From Nissolia schottii (taxonomy: Eukaryota; Streptophyta; Magnoliopsida; Fabales; Fabaceae): DNA of 64,000 nt. This document shows, one piece after another, positions 1-12,608 of this stretch. A program made the position numbers and the translations under genes. Numbering within the stretch: the first letter of the stretch is position 1; each line of letters opens with the position of its first letter. The DNA is taken from NCBI GenBank assembly GCA_003254905.1, contig QANU01029220.1:1-64000 (forward strand), given 5' to 3'. The notes under the pieces were generated by a model. The model ran no database searches. It worked only from the letters and a program-made list of their open reading frames with translations, and had not been told where the DNA came from.

Positions 1-719
1 TGAAAATTATTTAACGTTATTTAAAATATTAAATATGTTTTTTGAATTATTAAATAATGTTAGTCAAAATTATTTGAAATGAAAGTTGTATAAAATAAAA
101 ATATTTTAAAATTAAATCCATATTTCAAAAATATTATTTAAAAAACATATTTTGCTAACTAAGCAACAGTAACAATATTATTTAACCATTATTTAAACTC
201 CTCATGAAAAAAAAAACCCTCAAAACTTAGATCTGATGATTAACTTGAATAAGAAATTGTAGTAAAATAAAATATAAATAACTTGTCAAATTTTTACCAA
301 ACAAACTTGTCAATTAAATTTAACATAGACACTGACACACAAAGACACTTATCTAACACACGTGTTGCATATGTATGAAAGTGCCCAAATAAAAAATTTA
401 TGACTAACTATGTTCAAGAGTGTCCGAGCTATATCTAAAAGTTTTTTGAGTCATACTTGTGTCGTATCTGAGTAAAAAGTATTTTAAATACTAAATAATT
501 TATAACAATATAAACTCTTAAAAAATTAACAAGTATCGACACATGAAAATATCTTGAATGTTTCATATATTTTGAAAGGGGTTTGAAAATTATTAAAAAT
601 TAGTAGTTTGACATCAATAAAAATATTAGGATATTATTATAAATATTTAATTTTATATCTATATATGGCGTGTTCGTATCTTGTAAAATTTTGAAATTGG
701 TGTGTCGTTGTGTTGCATA
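1..719. other. AT-rich intergenic DNA, no gene seen
   Basis: Strongly AT-rich sequence with frequent stops in all frames and no recognisable coding segment, RNA gene or element ends. Confidence 0.6.
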
Positions 720-1150
720 TGTGACGACCCTTAAAAGCAAAAAAAAGGATAAGGGCATCTAGCGCAAGACGCATGAAGACGCGAGACATATAGTCATCTC
801 ACGCGAAACAATAGACGGGGAAGGCGAAAGTGGTTTCTGAAACTTATCTCGTGAGAGGTGATGTTTACATGGGTTCATCTCGTGCGAGACGATTGCGGGA
901 ATTATTCCCATATCAATTAGTGCCTTAGAAGGGGGATTCCTCCTCCCCTTATATATAGAGGCTTTCCGTGAGTGTTTAGACTTGCTAATTCACTCCAAGA
1001 GCTTGAGAGGTCACACTTTTGTGAGACTTTTCCCTTCAGTTATATTTTTATTTCTATTCTCCCTCTCGTCTTCCGTTCGTGGGGAAACAATGCCTCCACG
1101 TAAGGTTTTTGAAGCTCCCAGCTTAGTGCTCCTTAACGGTCGGTCATGTT
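720..1150 (+). mobile_element. LTR-like retrotransposon remnant (Ty3/gypsy type suspected)
   Basis: The segment is much richer in GC than its surroundings and begins TGTGACGACC, a type of LTR start I associate with legume gypsy elements. It contains repeated CATCTCGTGCGAGACG-like palindromic words near 800-890, then a TATA-like box TTATATATAGAGG at about 949-961 and a pyrimidine-rich leader. That order of U3, TATA and R/U5 is what an LTR looks like. I could not find a clean 3' end or a target-site duplication, so it is either a decayed solo LTR or a fragment. Confidence 0.5.
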
Positions 1151-2931
1151 AAGGTGGGTGACTTTCTTCACAGTCTATTTTAGACCATGTAGTTATTTTA
1201 AAAGGTATTTATTTATTTTAGCATTATTTTATGCATGTTTTATAAAATCCTATGAGGTGAAATTTATTATTTTAATTACGCATTTATGAAGTTGATGTTA
1301 TTCTTTTATTTAGTTAAATATTCTGTTATGATTATTTATTTAGAAAATCTTTATTTATAAGATAGATATTTACGAAGCTATTTTTAGAAAATCATGAAGC
1401 TATTTTTAGAAAATCATGAAACTATTTTTAGAACTACATGGAACCACATTTATTGCATTTATATATTCATGTTGTGAGTGTAAGATTAGCATTAAATGCT
1501 ATAAATACTCATAATATTTAATTAAGTCCTTAATAAAAGATAATGAATAAAGAAAGATTTTGGTGAAAGAAAACTTATGTTAAGGCTGCCAACGTGAAAC
1601 CCTAACCGAGCGGCTAGATTTCACTAATAACAACTCCTTTTTTTTGCCATTTTGTTTCTTGTTTCAATACGTTTACGACATGGTATGCTAAAACGAACCC
1701 CTTGACTTAAAATAAAATCAATGATTAGATATTAGAATAAAAATTTGGGGTTTGGCAAATATTGGACGAAAGATGTCACAAAAAGAGAAGATAGGAATAA
1801 AGAAAAATAAACTTTTTATTGAAAAGATATAAAATTTAAAATTTAAATGTATTAAAAGCATCGTAAACTTTTAAAAGCTTTTTATTTTAGATTTATTAAC
1901 AACAATGAGAAATTTTTACATGCTCATGCATTGAACACGTACATTTAACGAATGCTCCATAAATTTTATTAGCCATTAATTTTAATTTATAGTGTTTAAA
2001 ATTTATATGAAAACAACAAATTAATAGTTAAAAATATTGCTAAAACATGCATTAAATGTATTTCAGAAGCATTCACAAATTTTAGCAAAGGCCTTTTGAA
2101 TTTAATACACCCCTTGATAAAATATTCATGTTGTTCTCAAATAATTGTCTAGTTTTAGTTATGCACATGTATTAAGAAAATGTTTGAAAAACTTTAAAAT
2201 TAGAAAAATTTGATAGTACTTTATAAAATTATTCTGATTAATTTCTTCATTTTCATTCATTACCTCTAATCTGTTACTGTATTCTCTTTTTCCACTTTCA
2301 TTAAATAGGTGTATACTAGAAAAAAAAATTAATAATATCTAAATTTAATAAGTAAACAATTATTTATGAAAACATCAAAATAAAAAGATGGATAATTATT
2401 TGAGAATAGAGGTAATAGATCATTAAATATATGCACAACTATATTATTGCATTGGAAAATTTAGTTTAAGAATTATTAATAATTGGTTAATTTATTTACT
2501 AATTTTATTCCTTATACAACTAATAAGCTATAAAATTTGAGTTTAGTTGCGGTATATAAAGTTCTTTACATCATCATCCATTTAAATTGTTTTATATTTT
2601 ATATTTATATACTTGACTTTTAATGTGAAAAAAAACTTTATACTAGAGCATTTGAACTTGAAGTATTAAGCAAAAAAAAGAGGACCTTTGGAAGTACTCG
2701 TGTTAGAGAATCAAGAGCATTCAAAGCATTGACCAAAAAGAAGAGCATTTAATTTAAACCCTCTTGAGATAATATATAGAAGATTGCGCAGAAAATAAAT
2801 TTTTACCTTTTATGTGTTTTTTGTCAAGTATATATATGGTCTTGAGTTCGAGCGAAAATGAAGAATAAAAAAAAGAAAAAAACTCTGTTAAAAGATTTCT
2901 ACTCTTCAATAATGCTTAAAATTGGTCGAGT
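1151..2931. other. AT-rich upstream region of the laccase gene
   Basis: No coding segment is seen. A short tandem repeat of about 22-24 bp (AAGCTATTTTTAGAAAATC core) occurs two and a half times at 1374-1435. The rest is AT-rich sequence with no recognised element ends. Confidence 0.5.
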
Positions 2932-2940
2932 TATAAAATA
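2932..2940 (+). promoter_or_regulatory. Candidate TATA box of the laccase gene
   Basis: TATAAAATA lies about 100 bp upstream of the chosen ATG at 3041, which would give a 5' leader of roughly 70-80 nt. No transcript evidence is available here. Confidence 0.45.
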
Positions 2941-3040
2941 TTTATGAAGAAAAATTAGAATATTCACTTCTAATAAATATTCTAGCATATTTTCATTTTC
3001 GCTCCGTCATTTTTACCCCTACGTGCTACCATCCCCATCA

Positions 3041-6000
3041 ATGGTGCTCTTCCAGGCTTCTGCATCTTCGTTAATAGCTATGGCACTCTGTGTACTCTAT
3101 GCTCTTCTAATTCACACCGCAAATGGAAAAGTTCATCATCATAAGTTTGTGGTAAGTGCAATTCTTTTTCCCACTACCAATGTTGAAAAATCTGATTTCA
3201 ATTTTCAAGTCCTTTTTCAATTTACATAACATGCACAATTTTCGCAAACCTTTTTTATTTAATTTAATTTAATTTAATTTTTCTTCCTGAAGATACAATC
3301 GTCATCTTATAGTAGACTATGCAGTAGCAAGAACATCTTGACTGTAAATGGGGAATTTCCAGGTCCAACACTGAAGGTCCATAGAGGGGACACGCTTGTA
3401 GTAAAGGTTTATAACAAGGCAAAATATAACATAACAATACATTGGTATGTGACTAAACTTTCATATACTCTGTACATGTTTGCGTAATAAACTTCTTTTT
3501 ATCTAACTTTTTTAATTGGGAGAGAATTTCCGACTCTCAGTAAGTTTAAGTAATTTGACACTTGTTCCCTTTAAACAAGATTTTATTCTCATAACAGGTG
3601 ACCCTGCTCGAGCCCAATAGTCCTGATGATTTCGATTAAAAAAATATAATTGGGAAAATAATTGCAGGCATGGAGCAAGACAAGTGAGGAATCCATGGTC
3701 AGATGGACCTGCTTACGTAACACAATGTCCAATTCAACCAGGTAACATGTTCAAACATGTCGTACATTTGAGCACAGAGGAAGGAACCATATGGTGGCAT
3801 GCACATGATGGATGGGCAAGGGCCACAGTTCATGGAGCTCTAATCATTTGTCCCAAGCGTGGACACCATTACCCCTTTCCCAAACCCCATGTTGAGGTTC
3901 CAATCATACTAGGTACATATATACTCTCTTTAACAACCATAAATCTATAATTTTGATATTGTTGAACCAAAAAAGAGAGAGAGAAAAGAATAATTTGTAT
4001 ATTGGAATTTTCATCATTGTGAAGGAGAATGGTGGAAGAAAGAAGTTATGGACATCCCAGAGGAAGCAAACAAAACAGGAGGGGAACCAATTCTATCTGA
4101 TGCTTATACCATCAATGGTCAACCTGGTTATCTATATCCCTGCTCAAAAGAAGGTACATATTTTCTACACTATTCCAATTGCATTTTTTTGAAAAGGACT
4201 ATGTTATTTGTACATAACTATGCGACAGAATGATTTTTTCCTTTGCTAAAAGTGAATTGTGTTGTATTTGATCCACTATTCTCGCCATTTATTTTTATGG
4301 GTCACATCACCTTTTTCAATTCTTAATACCATGTGAATGGTGTAAGATGCAGGAAAAGAAAAACAAAACTTAGTTTTTTTTTGTAAGAGGAACTAAGAAT
4401 ATTATTACCAGTACGACTTTTGTCTTGACATCCCATCACATTAAGGGTTGAAAACACTTCAACATTCTGTGTTTTGACTTCTTTACACACATCTACGTTG
4501 AAACCTAAAGGTATCCAGCAGAAGTCGATAAAAGGATATACAAACATTATTTTCCATTAAAAACATGTTATGTTACACATTTTTTTCAATTGCTCTTAAA
4601 TCTCTTTGCTAAAGAGATTGATTGATTTTTTCTTTTTTTGGTTCCCTTTTCATCTTACAGAGACATTCAAGATGGTTGTGGAGTATGGAAAGACATATCT
4701 TCTCAGGATGATCAATGCAGCGATGGATGAAGAACTCTTCTTTGCCATTGGAAAACACAGCCTGACAGTGGTGGCCATAGATGGATGCTATCTCAAACCA
4801 ATCAAAACAGATTACATAATGATCACACCAGGCCAATCAATGGACATTCTACTAGAAGCAAACCAATCACCTGGCCACTATTTCATGGCTGGAAGGGCTT
4901 ATTCAAGTGCATTTGGTGCTGGCTTTGACAACACAACCACAACAGGCTTCCTCATATACAACGTCTCAAAGCATAACAACATCAAAAGCGCGATTCGCCC
5001 GCTTCTTCCGCCGTATAACAGAACACAAGCAGCAACAGACTTCACCAGCCAATTCAGAAGCCTTGCAAGTAAGGATCATCCAATCAAAGTACCAAAAGAA
5101 GTTGACACAAATTTGTTGTTCACAATTTCTGTGAACCTCCTCAATTGCAGCGCCGATAAGCCTTGCGCCGGACCCTTTGGGAAAAGGTTTGCAGCCAGTG
5201 TGAACAACGTTAGCTTTGTGCATCCAAACATTGATCTCCTTAGTGCCTATTACTACAACATCCCTGGTGTTTTTGAGATGGATTTCCCAAGAAAGCCACC
5301 CTATGAGTTCAATTACACTGCTGGAAATTTGCCAGATTATGTGTTGACCCCAGAATTTGGCACCAAGGTGTTGGTTTTGGAGTATGGTGCAAGTGTTGAG
5401 CTTGTTTTGCAAGGGACCAATGTGCTGGTGAGTGATAACCACCCTGTTCATTTGCATGGATACAGCTTCTATGTTGTGGGTTGGGGTTTTGGGAACTTTG
5501 ACCCCAAAAACGACCCCAAGAACTATAACCTTGTTGACCCACCAGAGGAAACTACTGTTGGAGTTCCCAACAATGGTTGGGTTGCACTCAGATTCAGGGC
5601 AAATAATCCAGGTGAGTTTTTCCAAACATGTTTTTGGGTAGTAGTATTACAAAATTCTTAACTACATTACTTAGTACAATGTTCTCATTACTAGAATTAT
5701 ACGTAATCATCTTATACACAAAGTACAAAAACTGCAAAGACTTTGCCAAAGAGTAAAATCTCATTTTGATCCTTAAATTTTAAACTTGTTGTTCTCCTGA
5801 AACCTATTAGTTTATTAGCCATTCAATAATTTAAAGTGTCACTAAGTTAGTCATTTTCTTAACCGACGTGAAAATCAACTAATAAAAGATGATGTTGCAT
5901 GATTGAAGGTGGTGTATGGTATAAACTTAACATTTAAAACAATACCCTAAACATTAATTTATGTGTATACTTTCAAATGAGATCCTTCTAAGCCAATTAA

Positions 6001-6552
6001 AGGTTATTTTTAAGGTAGGTTGCAGAACTTTAGTTGATTTGGAAAGCTCTCATTTAAAGGTATAGACATAAATGAAGGTTTCACTATTATTATAGAAGTT
6101 AAGTTTGTGTTATACATTACTTTTTACCACTCTGTTAACTAATTTTCTCACATTGACTAACTAAAGGATTAATGTGGTGGCATTTTTAATTGCTGAGAGA
6201 CTAATCTAATGACAAAAAGTTGTGAAAGACTAATGTGGTGACAAGTGTAGAATTGGATGACCAAGATCTGATTTTATTCTATTGTGGAACTGTACTTTGT
6301 CAAAAGATAGACAATTAATCTGAAATGGAGGGAGAATTTAACTGCTAAGTCAAAGATTATGATTATTTCATGAATTAATCATTGTACTAGGCTAATATCT
6401 TCAATGTTTGATCATTGTTAGGATTTTGGTTGCTGCATTGTCATATAGAGCGGCATCAAGTTTGGGGGATGGTTATGGTGTTCCTAGTGAAAGATGGCCC
6501 TTCTCCTCAAACGCAAATTCTTCCACCCCCCAAGAATTTACCCAAATGTTGA
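3041..6552 (+). CDS. Laccase (multicopper oxidase), six exons, secreted
   Basis: Exons 3041-3151, 3293-3444, 3668-3912, 4025-4153, 4661-5611 and 6422-6552 join through GT-AG introns into 1,719 nt, or 572 aa plus stop, a usual length for plant laccases. Residues 1-29 look like a signal peptide, so the product should be apoplastic. Copper ligands are visible: HWHG (87-90), WHAH (131-134), HPVHLHG (473-479), and HCHIERH (535-541) ending in WGM, which makes Met546 the likely axial type-1 copper residue where many plant laccases have Leu. Laccases oxidise monolignols or flavonoids with oxygen. The C-terminal exon resembles the LAC14/LAC15 type more than the lignin LAC4/LAC17 type, from memory only. 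The ATG at 3041 was chosen because the longer frame starts with GTG. The last intron, 810 bp, holds a possible decayed foldback element. Confidence 0.95.
5746..6285. repeat. Possible decayed foldback transposon in laccase intron 5
   Basis: The left part of this intron segment begins AAAATCTCATTTTGATCC and the right part ends with a rough reverse complement of it. Words such as AGTTAGTC and TAATGTGG recur in inverted order inside. Legume Mutator-like foldback elements have this appearance. The arms are degraded and I see no target-site duplication. Confidence 0.35.
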
Positions 6553-6611
6553 GACTTGGTGGTGTGACAACAGAAATAAGTACAAGAGGGAAGATGCTCA
6601 ATCTTTAGTTA

Positions 6612-6617
6612 AATAAA
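6612..6617 (+). terminator. Candidate poly(A) signal of the laccase gene
   Basis: A canonical AATAAA lies 60 nt after the laccase stop codon. Confidence 0.5.
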
Positions 6618-6736
6618 TTACAGTAAAATATTGTATTAAAAAAGAGTTAAAATAATTACAATTGGCTGTTGCGTGTAATTAAAAGGAAAATTCCACAGTA
6701 TATTTTCTTCAGTATCTTTGGAATAGCAAAATATTA

Positions 6737-6840
6737 ACCGATGGGAGTTGGTCCAAGTGGGCTTGATATTGCTTAAGCAAGATCTTGAGTTCGAAACCTT
6801 GTGTATGCAGTTGGATACCGAGCAGACAACCTGAAAAAAA
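6737..6840 (+). mobile_element. Intact tRNA-derived SINE with 16-bp target-site duplication
   Basis: The 104-bp insert is flanked by a perfect direct repeat GAATAGCAAAATATTA at 6721-6736 and 6841-6856. It carries a box-A-like TTGGTCCAAGTGGG (about 6749-6762) and a box-B-like GAGTTCGAAACC (about 6787-6798), the internal Pol III promoter of tRNA-derived SINEs, and ends in a short A run. The long duplication and A tail indicate LINE-type target-primed insertion. It sits 184 bp past the laccase stop, so it could lie in or just beyond that gene's 3' end. Confidence 0.85.
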
Positions 6841-7060
6841 GAATAGCAAAATATTAGAATTAATTTGATTTCTACAAAATTTTGTTAAATATTGTGTTAT
6901 GATATTTTAGAAATAGGAATTGATTTTATTTACAATTTTTATAGGATTTGATTGCTTTGGTTTTGAAATCTTATCATATTTCATAAAATTTGAAAGTTCA
7001 ATTTAAATTAAATTAATTTTTATTTTTAATTATTTTTTATATCATCTCATGTACCAGGAT

Positions 7061-7170
7061 AGTTGTTGGCATAGTGATAGAGACACAATATTGTCCCATA
7101 AGAAGTACTTGGATTCAATTCCTACTAAAAAGACCCTAGTTGAGATTATCTCTTTCCTTAATCATTTATG
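7061..7170 (+). mobile_element. SINE-like remnant, tRNA-derived
   Basis: TGGCATAGTGATAG at about 7067-7080 fits a Pol III box A and GGATTCAATTCC at 7111-7122 fits box B, spaced as in a tRNA. The downstream boundary and any duplication are not clear. It differs in sequence from the SINE at 6737. Confidence 0.55.
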
Positions 7171-7266
7171 TTAATCATTACAAACATTATCAAAGTATTT
7201 TTATTTGTCTTCTAAATTTTAATTATGAAATAGGGACGTCGTATCCTTTGACCCTTAAATCATGCA

Positions 7267-7547
7267 TTTAAGCATTACATCAACTTAAAATTGTCAAATA
7301 ATAATAAAAATATTCACAATAATATTTTAATTTATGTTTGGTTACATAATTTTTTTTAACTTTTAATTCTAAAAATCAAATTTCAAAAATTGAACTAAAA
7401 AATGTTAAAAGAACCATAAGTAATCTTGTAATTTGGGGATTCAATTTTTCAAAATAAAAATTTGGTAAATAACTTAACATAAATTAAAATATTATTGTGA
7501 ATATTTTTATAATTATTTGACAATTTTTAGGTTAATACAATGTTAAA
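7267..7547. repeat. Foldback element, family A copy 1
   Basis: Long AT-rich inverted arms: words such as ATTGTCAAATAAT and TATTCACAATAATATTTTAAT in the left arm reappear as reverse complements in the right arm (about 7470-7547), with a short centre. The same arms and arrangement recur at 12609-12890, so this is a dispersed non-autonomous DNA transposon family. It has no coding capacity. Confidence 0.7.
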
Positions 7548-8970
7548 TTACATATTTTAAGAGTGAAAAGATATGATGCTCCTATAAACACCAAAGAACC
7601 CACCATGAAATGATATTGAAGAGCAAAACTTATACTTCGAATATCAAAATAGAAAAGTTTTTTTAGCTATGATTTATAATTTCAATCAAAACTCAAGTAT
7701 TTTTTACTTCTATTATCAGTGAAAAGTTTTTTTTTTACCTATGATTTATATTAAATGTTAAAAATTAATTTTAATTAATTTAGACAAAGTCTTAGAGTGC
7801 AAAACGTATAACATGGCCAACAATATTATAAACATTCTCAACAAAATTTAAATTGAAATATGGAGAGTACCATACATTTTTAGTCAATTTAGATTATGAA
7901 AAAAGTACAAATAAAATACCAAAAAAATTACATTTCACAAAAAAATAATACTCTATAAATTTTGGTGAAAGTTGGGCCTCATTTAAGGGTTTCATATACT
8001 TACACTCTTCGTGACCTACATTTGGGACATTTAAATGAGAAGTAAAAAAGACAAAAATGAAAATGTGAAATGTTTAAAGAGATTTTTTGAAAATAAAAAT
8101 TAAGTTTATGTCCAGAAACATGTCTCCACTACTTTTTTTTAGGGGCAGGTTTTTGACTCCATCCGTATTTTTTATTGTGTAATGCTTATCAAACGCTACT
8201 TTATATGCCATTGTCTAATTAATGAGTAGCCATAATTGTTGACATCTTCACAGGTTACCTCAAGCTCTTATTTGTTATATACCTTCTCAAATCTGTTAAC
8301 ATATCAGTCTACACAATAATAAAGCTCGTTATAGCTCCCAGCAGAGATTAACAATAAACATGAGATTAATGCATAAGATTATATTTTGTGATGATGTGAG
8401 CATAGTCTCAACTCAATGATTCATTTGGACATGTTTTAAAGTACGTTCTAAAACATCAAGGAGAAATGAGAGAATTTTTTACTTCATGATCATAGAAGGA
8501 GCAAGACTCCGAGAAGAGGAGAAGAATATTTCTTATCTCTTCCTCTGATTTTATATAGCTGGAGGTTTATTCTTGAGTAATTTACATAATAATAACGATA
8601 ATTTAAATAAAGAGATTTGTGGAGAGTATTAAGGAGATATTATGGAGAGAACCAATAAGGAGAATAATATTTGATTTGGAGAGGTTACACACCACACAAA
8701 TCAAATCAAACTTGTGTTTATCTTAATCACATAAATTTAATCACATAAATCACAGGCTTTATTGCTCTTAAATTTGAGTGTCACATATATTAACTAAAAT
8801 ATGTTTTATTATATTTTACGGACATTAAAGCAAAGTATAGACTTTCAACTCAGAGTTTAAACCATTGTGTTCTGAAGTTTAAATTGAAGGCAAGCTCTCA
8901 TGTTTCAGAGGGTTGAAAGTGCAATGCTGCAATGGCAGAGCCAGTGGCAAAACCAAAATTTAACCATAAT

Positions 8971-9234
8971 TGTTACCAGTATGAGGAAGTATGAGCAAGT
9001 CAACAACTTCTGTTAGCTGGCAGTTTTGGTAGTTAGAGTTCTGTTAGGATCAGTTAGTTGTTCATTCATTGTACATTTGTGTGTAATTTCATTAGCATTT
9101 TACTTGTATCTAGTCCTGTATATAAACTAGATTGAGTGGGTACGTAATGAAAGAAGAATGTTCATTTTCAATTCTCATACACTCTTGCATACAGACAATT
9201 CTCTATTTTCTCCTTCTTACCTTACACTCTAACA
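8971..9234 (+). mobile_element. Solo LTR of a Ty1/copia-type retrotransposon
   Basis: The 264-bp segment starts TGTTA and ends TAACA, the classic ends of copia LTRs. It has a TATA-like TGTATATAAAC near 9117-9127 followed by a leader-like stretch. It is flanked by ATAAT (8966-8970) and GTAAT (9235-9239), a 5-bp duplication with one mismatch. No internal retroviral genes lie on either side, so it is a solo LTR left by recombination. Start and end were chosen by the TG...CA termini. Confidence 0.7.
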
Positions 9235-9239
9235 GTAAT

Positions 9240-11845
9240 TATATCTGGCATTGAGAGAATATACTATATTTGTAGAATAGTTTAGTCTCATCCAATGGTT
9301 TGCCTGAAAGCCATAAAGGACACTAACTCCAATTCCAAGCCATGAATGCTATCTATGAAGGACACTAACTTGAAAGCAGCTGGTTAATGTTAATCCATTT
9401 TGTTGATTTTTCATGGACAATGAAATTCCGCTTTATAAAGAATGATATCATAGTTTAAAAGCAAGACAAACCTGGTGGAAACATTAATCAACCAACTAAC
9501 ATCTCTCTCCCTTTACAATTAACAAGAAACTCACTCCATGATCCCTTTTGGTTCACCAATGAGATATCACTGGATAATCATTTTATGTTGATGGCTCTGC
9601 TGGCTAGTTAGTGGCTATATCAGTTTGGTACTGTATAAGCTAATAAAAAGATCATTACAAGGTAAGCCTTGAACAATTTTAATACAAGATTTTCAGTAAG
9701 TAGCAGTAGTGTACCACAAATATCAAGAAAAACCACTTCTTTAATAAATTGGCTGATGACATCAACAACACAAACAACAATCCGACCAAAAAAATTGTTA
9801 GAAATTTAAGTTCACTAAATGGCTAGTTATACAAAGAAAAACAGGACAATTTAAGCCAAAGAAACAGATTCTTTTAAGACATGGTATCAAGATACCACAT
9901 TATTTCTTTACAAAAATTATCAAAACCTATTAAATGGATCATTGTGATGCCACATTCAAAGCCTCATATCCTTCAAAGCCAAAGAACAGTAAGGCGTGTA
10001 TGACACCCTCAGCGAGAGTAGATAGATGAGTGAGGGTTGGGGTTGAGAGACGTTAACATATAATGCTATGATTAATTTAACATTGGGGTAAGACACAAGT
10101 AATACTATCAAGTGTGTTATCATGCCTCTTGAGGCCACTAATCACTTTAATATCCTTCAATTTTGTTTGTGAATTTGATGGTGCTAACTAACTGTTTGGG
10201 GGCGGATATTGAGAGGCCAAAATCCGCCTCATGATTACTGTTTAATGGGCTTGGTTATCGTTACTATTGGACTGGGCAACAGACCACTCTATATGAGGGT
10301 TAGTGCGGATGACGCCAAAAGACCAGAGACCGTCCATAATTACTACAGTGTAATATCTAGAAATCATCCCTTGTTAAGCTTCTACAGTGGTCTTTTTGTT
10401 CACCAACCACCCTTGAAACCTTGCATATTCGATTTAGCCTTAGTAACTTTCCTCCCCAAGCTTACGAACCTCATTAACTCAAAAAGATTTTGAGCTTAGC
10501 ATCTTAATTGCTTGAGACTAAGTTTTTAGTCTAAAACACTAACTATTTAACTTTCTCCATGCTTAAAAATGTTCCAAAGTTTTTGTTTAAAAATAAATAT
10601 CCGACTATCTCATTTCGCTAAGGCTATATATGTTTAGTAGTTGAGTTGAAAATGACAAAAGAAAGAGAGACAAAGATTTTTAGAATTTTTGTCAAGTATA
10701 AGAGCTTTAATCTTGAGAAGGGGAGGGGTGGGTGGAGGGTTGTAATTCCCCCCACCCCCCAAACCCTCTCAAATCCTTTATTTTGAGTTCTCTCAACTTA
10801 GGCATTTTTAGTGTAATATGAGATAAAATTACAATTTAATCATTCTTTGTTAGGTTTGTAAAAGTTTTAAAAGTAAGTATTTTTTTTGGGAATTCTTGAA
10901 AAATATTTTTTCCAATAAATTATTTTTTTCTAAATAAATTTGAAAAAAAATATACTTTTTGAGATTTATTTTCGGAAATTGAATATTATAAAAATATTTT
11001 TGAAAAACAAATCTAAAAAAAACTCCATGAACCAACTCTAACTAGCCAAATTAGACTAATAATTTTAGAAAAATAATCATTTTAAACATAAAAACATATT
11101 TTCAACTAAAATAATTAATTAGTGTAGCAAAAGGTTAAAAAGTAAAAATAAATTATAAATCTTCAATTTTCTTTTTCTTGTCTACTTTACACTATTAACA
11201 AGGAGAAGAAAAACCCCCTAGACTCCTTCCTTCCCTTCCTCTTCTTCTCCTCTTAATTCCTTTCATTTCCTTTCCTTCCTAACTCCCAAACAAAGCATAA
11301 GTGGCAATGATGCGAGTATGTACCTAAAGAAACAGGCAGCGGGATTGTGATGGCTTCAATGCTAAAAGTAATCATGAATCCAACAAACTGCACAAAACTT
11401 GGAATATATATCAATTTATGTCCGTGAAGTGCAACTACCTACCTTTTGTAATGGTAGGAATAGAATGGAATATGGACACTTAATAGTGCTCTACTCTTCA
11501 AGGTCTTTACTCTTCATTTACTTGTATTGCGTTCTAAGTATAAATGTTAAAGTCTCAAGGTTTGTATATTTAAGAAGACTCATAAATATATTGTTTTAAA
11601 ATTTTTGTCACAATTTGGCATTTAATCTACTTTTATCTTTCACTTAGTATGTAGTTTAAATCTTTTTAGTTTTTAACTGTGCTCGTTGCTTTAAGCCCAA
11701 CAACTTGAGTTGCATGTACTCACATATATGACCTGCTTTACAAGCAAGTGCTTCAATGTAAAAAACAAGATTTTTTATATATCTATGGCCTTAATAAGTT
11801 TATAATCCTATAATATACTCTATTGGAAAAAAAATTACGCATGTA
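9240..11845. other. Intergenic region, no gene recognised
   Basis: Mixed AT-rich DNA. Moderately GC-rich patches at about 9950-10140 and 10190-10440 contain open frames of 60-94 codons that match nothing I recognise; a small hairpin (GGCGGAT / ATCCGCC) lies at about 10201-10230. A C-run/G-run stretch lies at 10720-10765. Confidence 0.5.
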
Positions 11846-11855
11846 TGAGTGTTTT

Positions 11856-11955
11856 GTCTGAAATCACCACCCCCTGTGACGATTTTAGATATCTGAATTT
11901 TTTTTTTATAGTCTGAAATCGCCACTCCCTGTGACGATTTCAGAAATTTAAATCA
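11856..11955. repeat. Two tandem hairpin units of the TGAAATCG repeat type
   Basis: A unit beginning GTCTGAAATC and ending in a GACGATTT(T/C)AGA-like inverse occurs at 11856 and again at 11911, 55 bp apart. Each unit has TGAAATC(A/G) at one end and CGATTT(T/C)A at the other, so each can fold into a short hairpin. A related array lies at 17302-17424, also preceded by ATGTATGAG. No function is known to me. Confidence 0.6.
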
Positions 11956-12608
11956 TACGTTCGTAATTTTTCATTCCAACCCATATATTCAGAATTTTCC
12001 CCCCAAACCCACCTAAATGTCAAAACCCCTAAAAAACAACCTTGTTGGGACAACCATTAATGCAACTACCTTAAGTTTCTGGATTGAAAATTTGGTATTG
12101 GGGGCAGAGTTGAACTTGAAGGTGACTCCTCAACTACTAAGAGCACCACTTGGTACTCTGCAATGATAGTTTTGGCCTCTGTTTATAGTGTCACGTTTTT
12201 ATGAGAATAATTGGGTGAAAGGGAAGCAACAAGCAAGTATAACCCATGTGAGGGTTCTTCTCCTTCCTTTTTGTCACCAAACATTTTCATTGCATTTTTA
12301 GTTTCAAAATGGAACAACTGTCCAGAAGAAGAGTCAAGTATAATTAACAATTAGAAGAATATTAATTAATTAAATCTTGTCTGTTAAAAAATTAGTAGTT
12401 TAATACATTTTTGAGTTCCAATTCAATTAATATTCCTTCATTTCCATCATATTCACATGCGATTGCTCACCTGCTTCCATCATTTGTCGGTCTTTTTATA
12501 TCCATATATTTATTGAATGCGATATGATTTTCTCAGGAAAAAAAAAGTTAGATTCTTTGACGCCCTAGAGGCACCATATTCCCTCTCTCTCTAAAAAAAT
12601 ATAATTTA

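Noticed and set aside
3023-3229. A laccase start at the GTG at 3023 and read-through past 3151
   Set aside because: A plant nuclear gene should start at the ATG at 3041, and a GT donor at 3152 fits the exon 1 to exon 2 junction of the family in frame.
4966-5625. 219-codon reverse-strand open frame opposite laccase exon 5
   Set aside because: It is a shadow of a well-supported laccase exon and shows no protein family features of its own.
6408-6608. Open frame of 66 codons at the laccase 3' end as a separate small gene
   Set aside because: A different frame of the same segment gives the conserved laccase ending [12 protein letters not shown]...LPKC with a matching splice acceptor.
10850-11035. 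61-codon reverse-strand frame
   Set aside because: Lys/Phe/Ile/Leu-rich translation of AT-rich DNA with no domain features.
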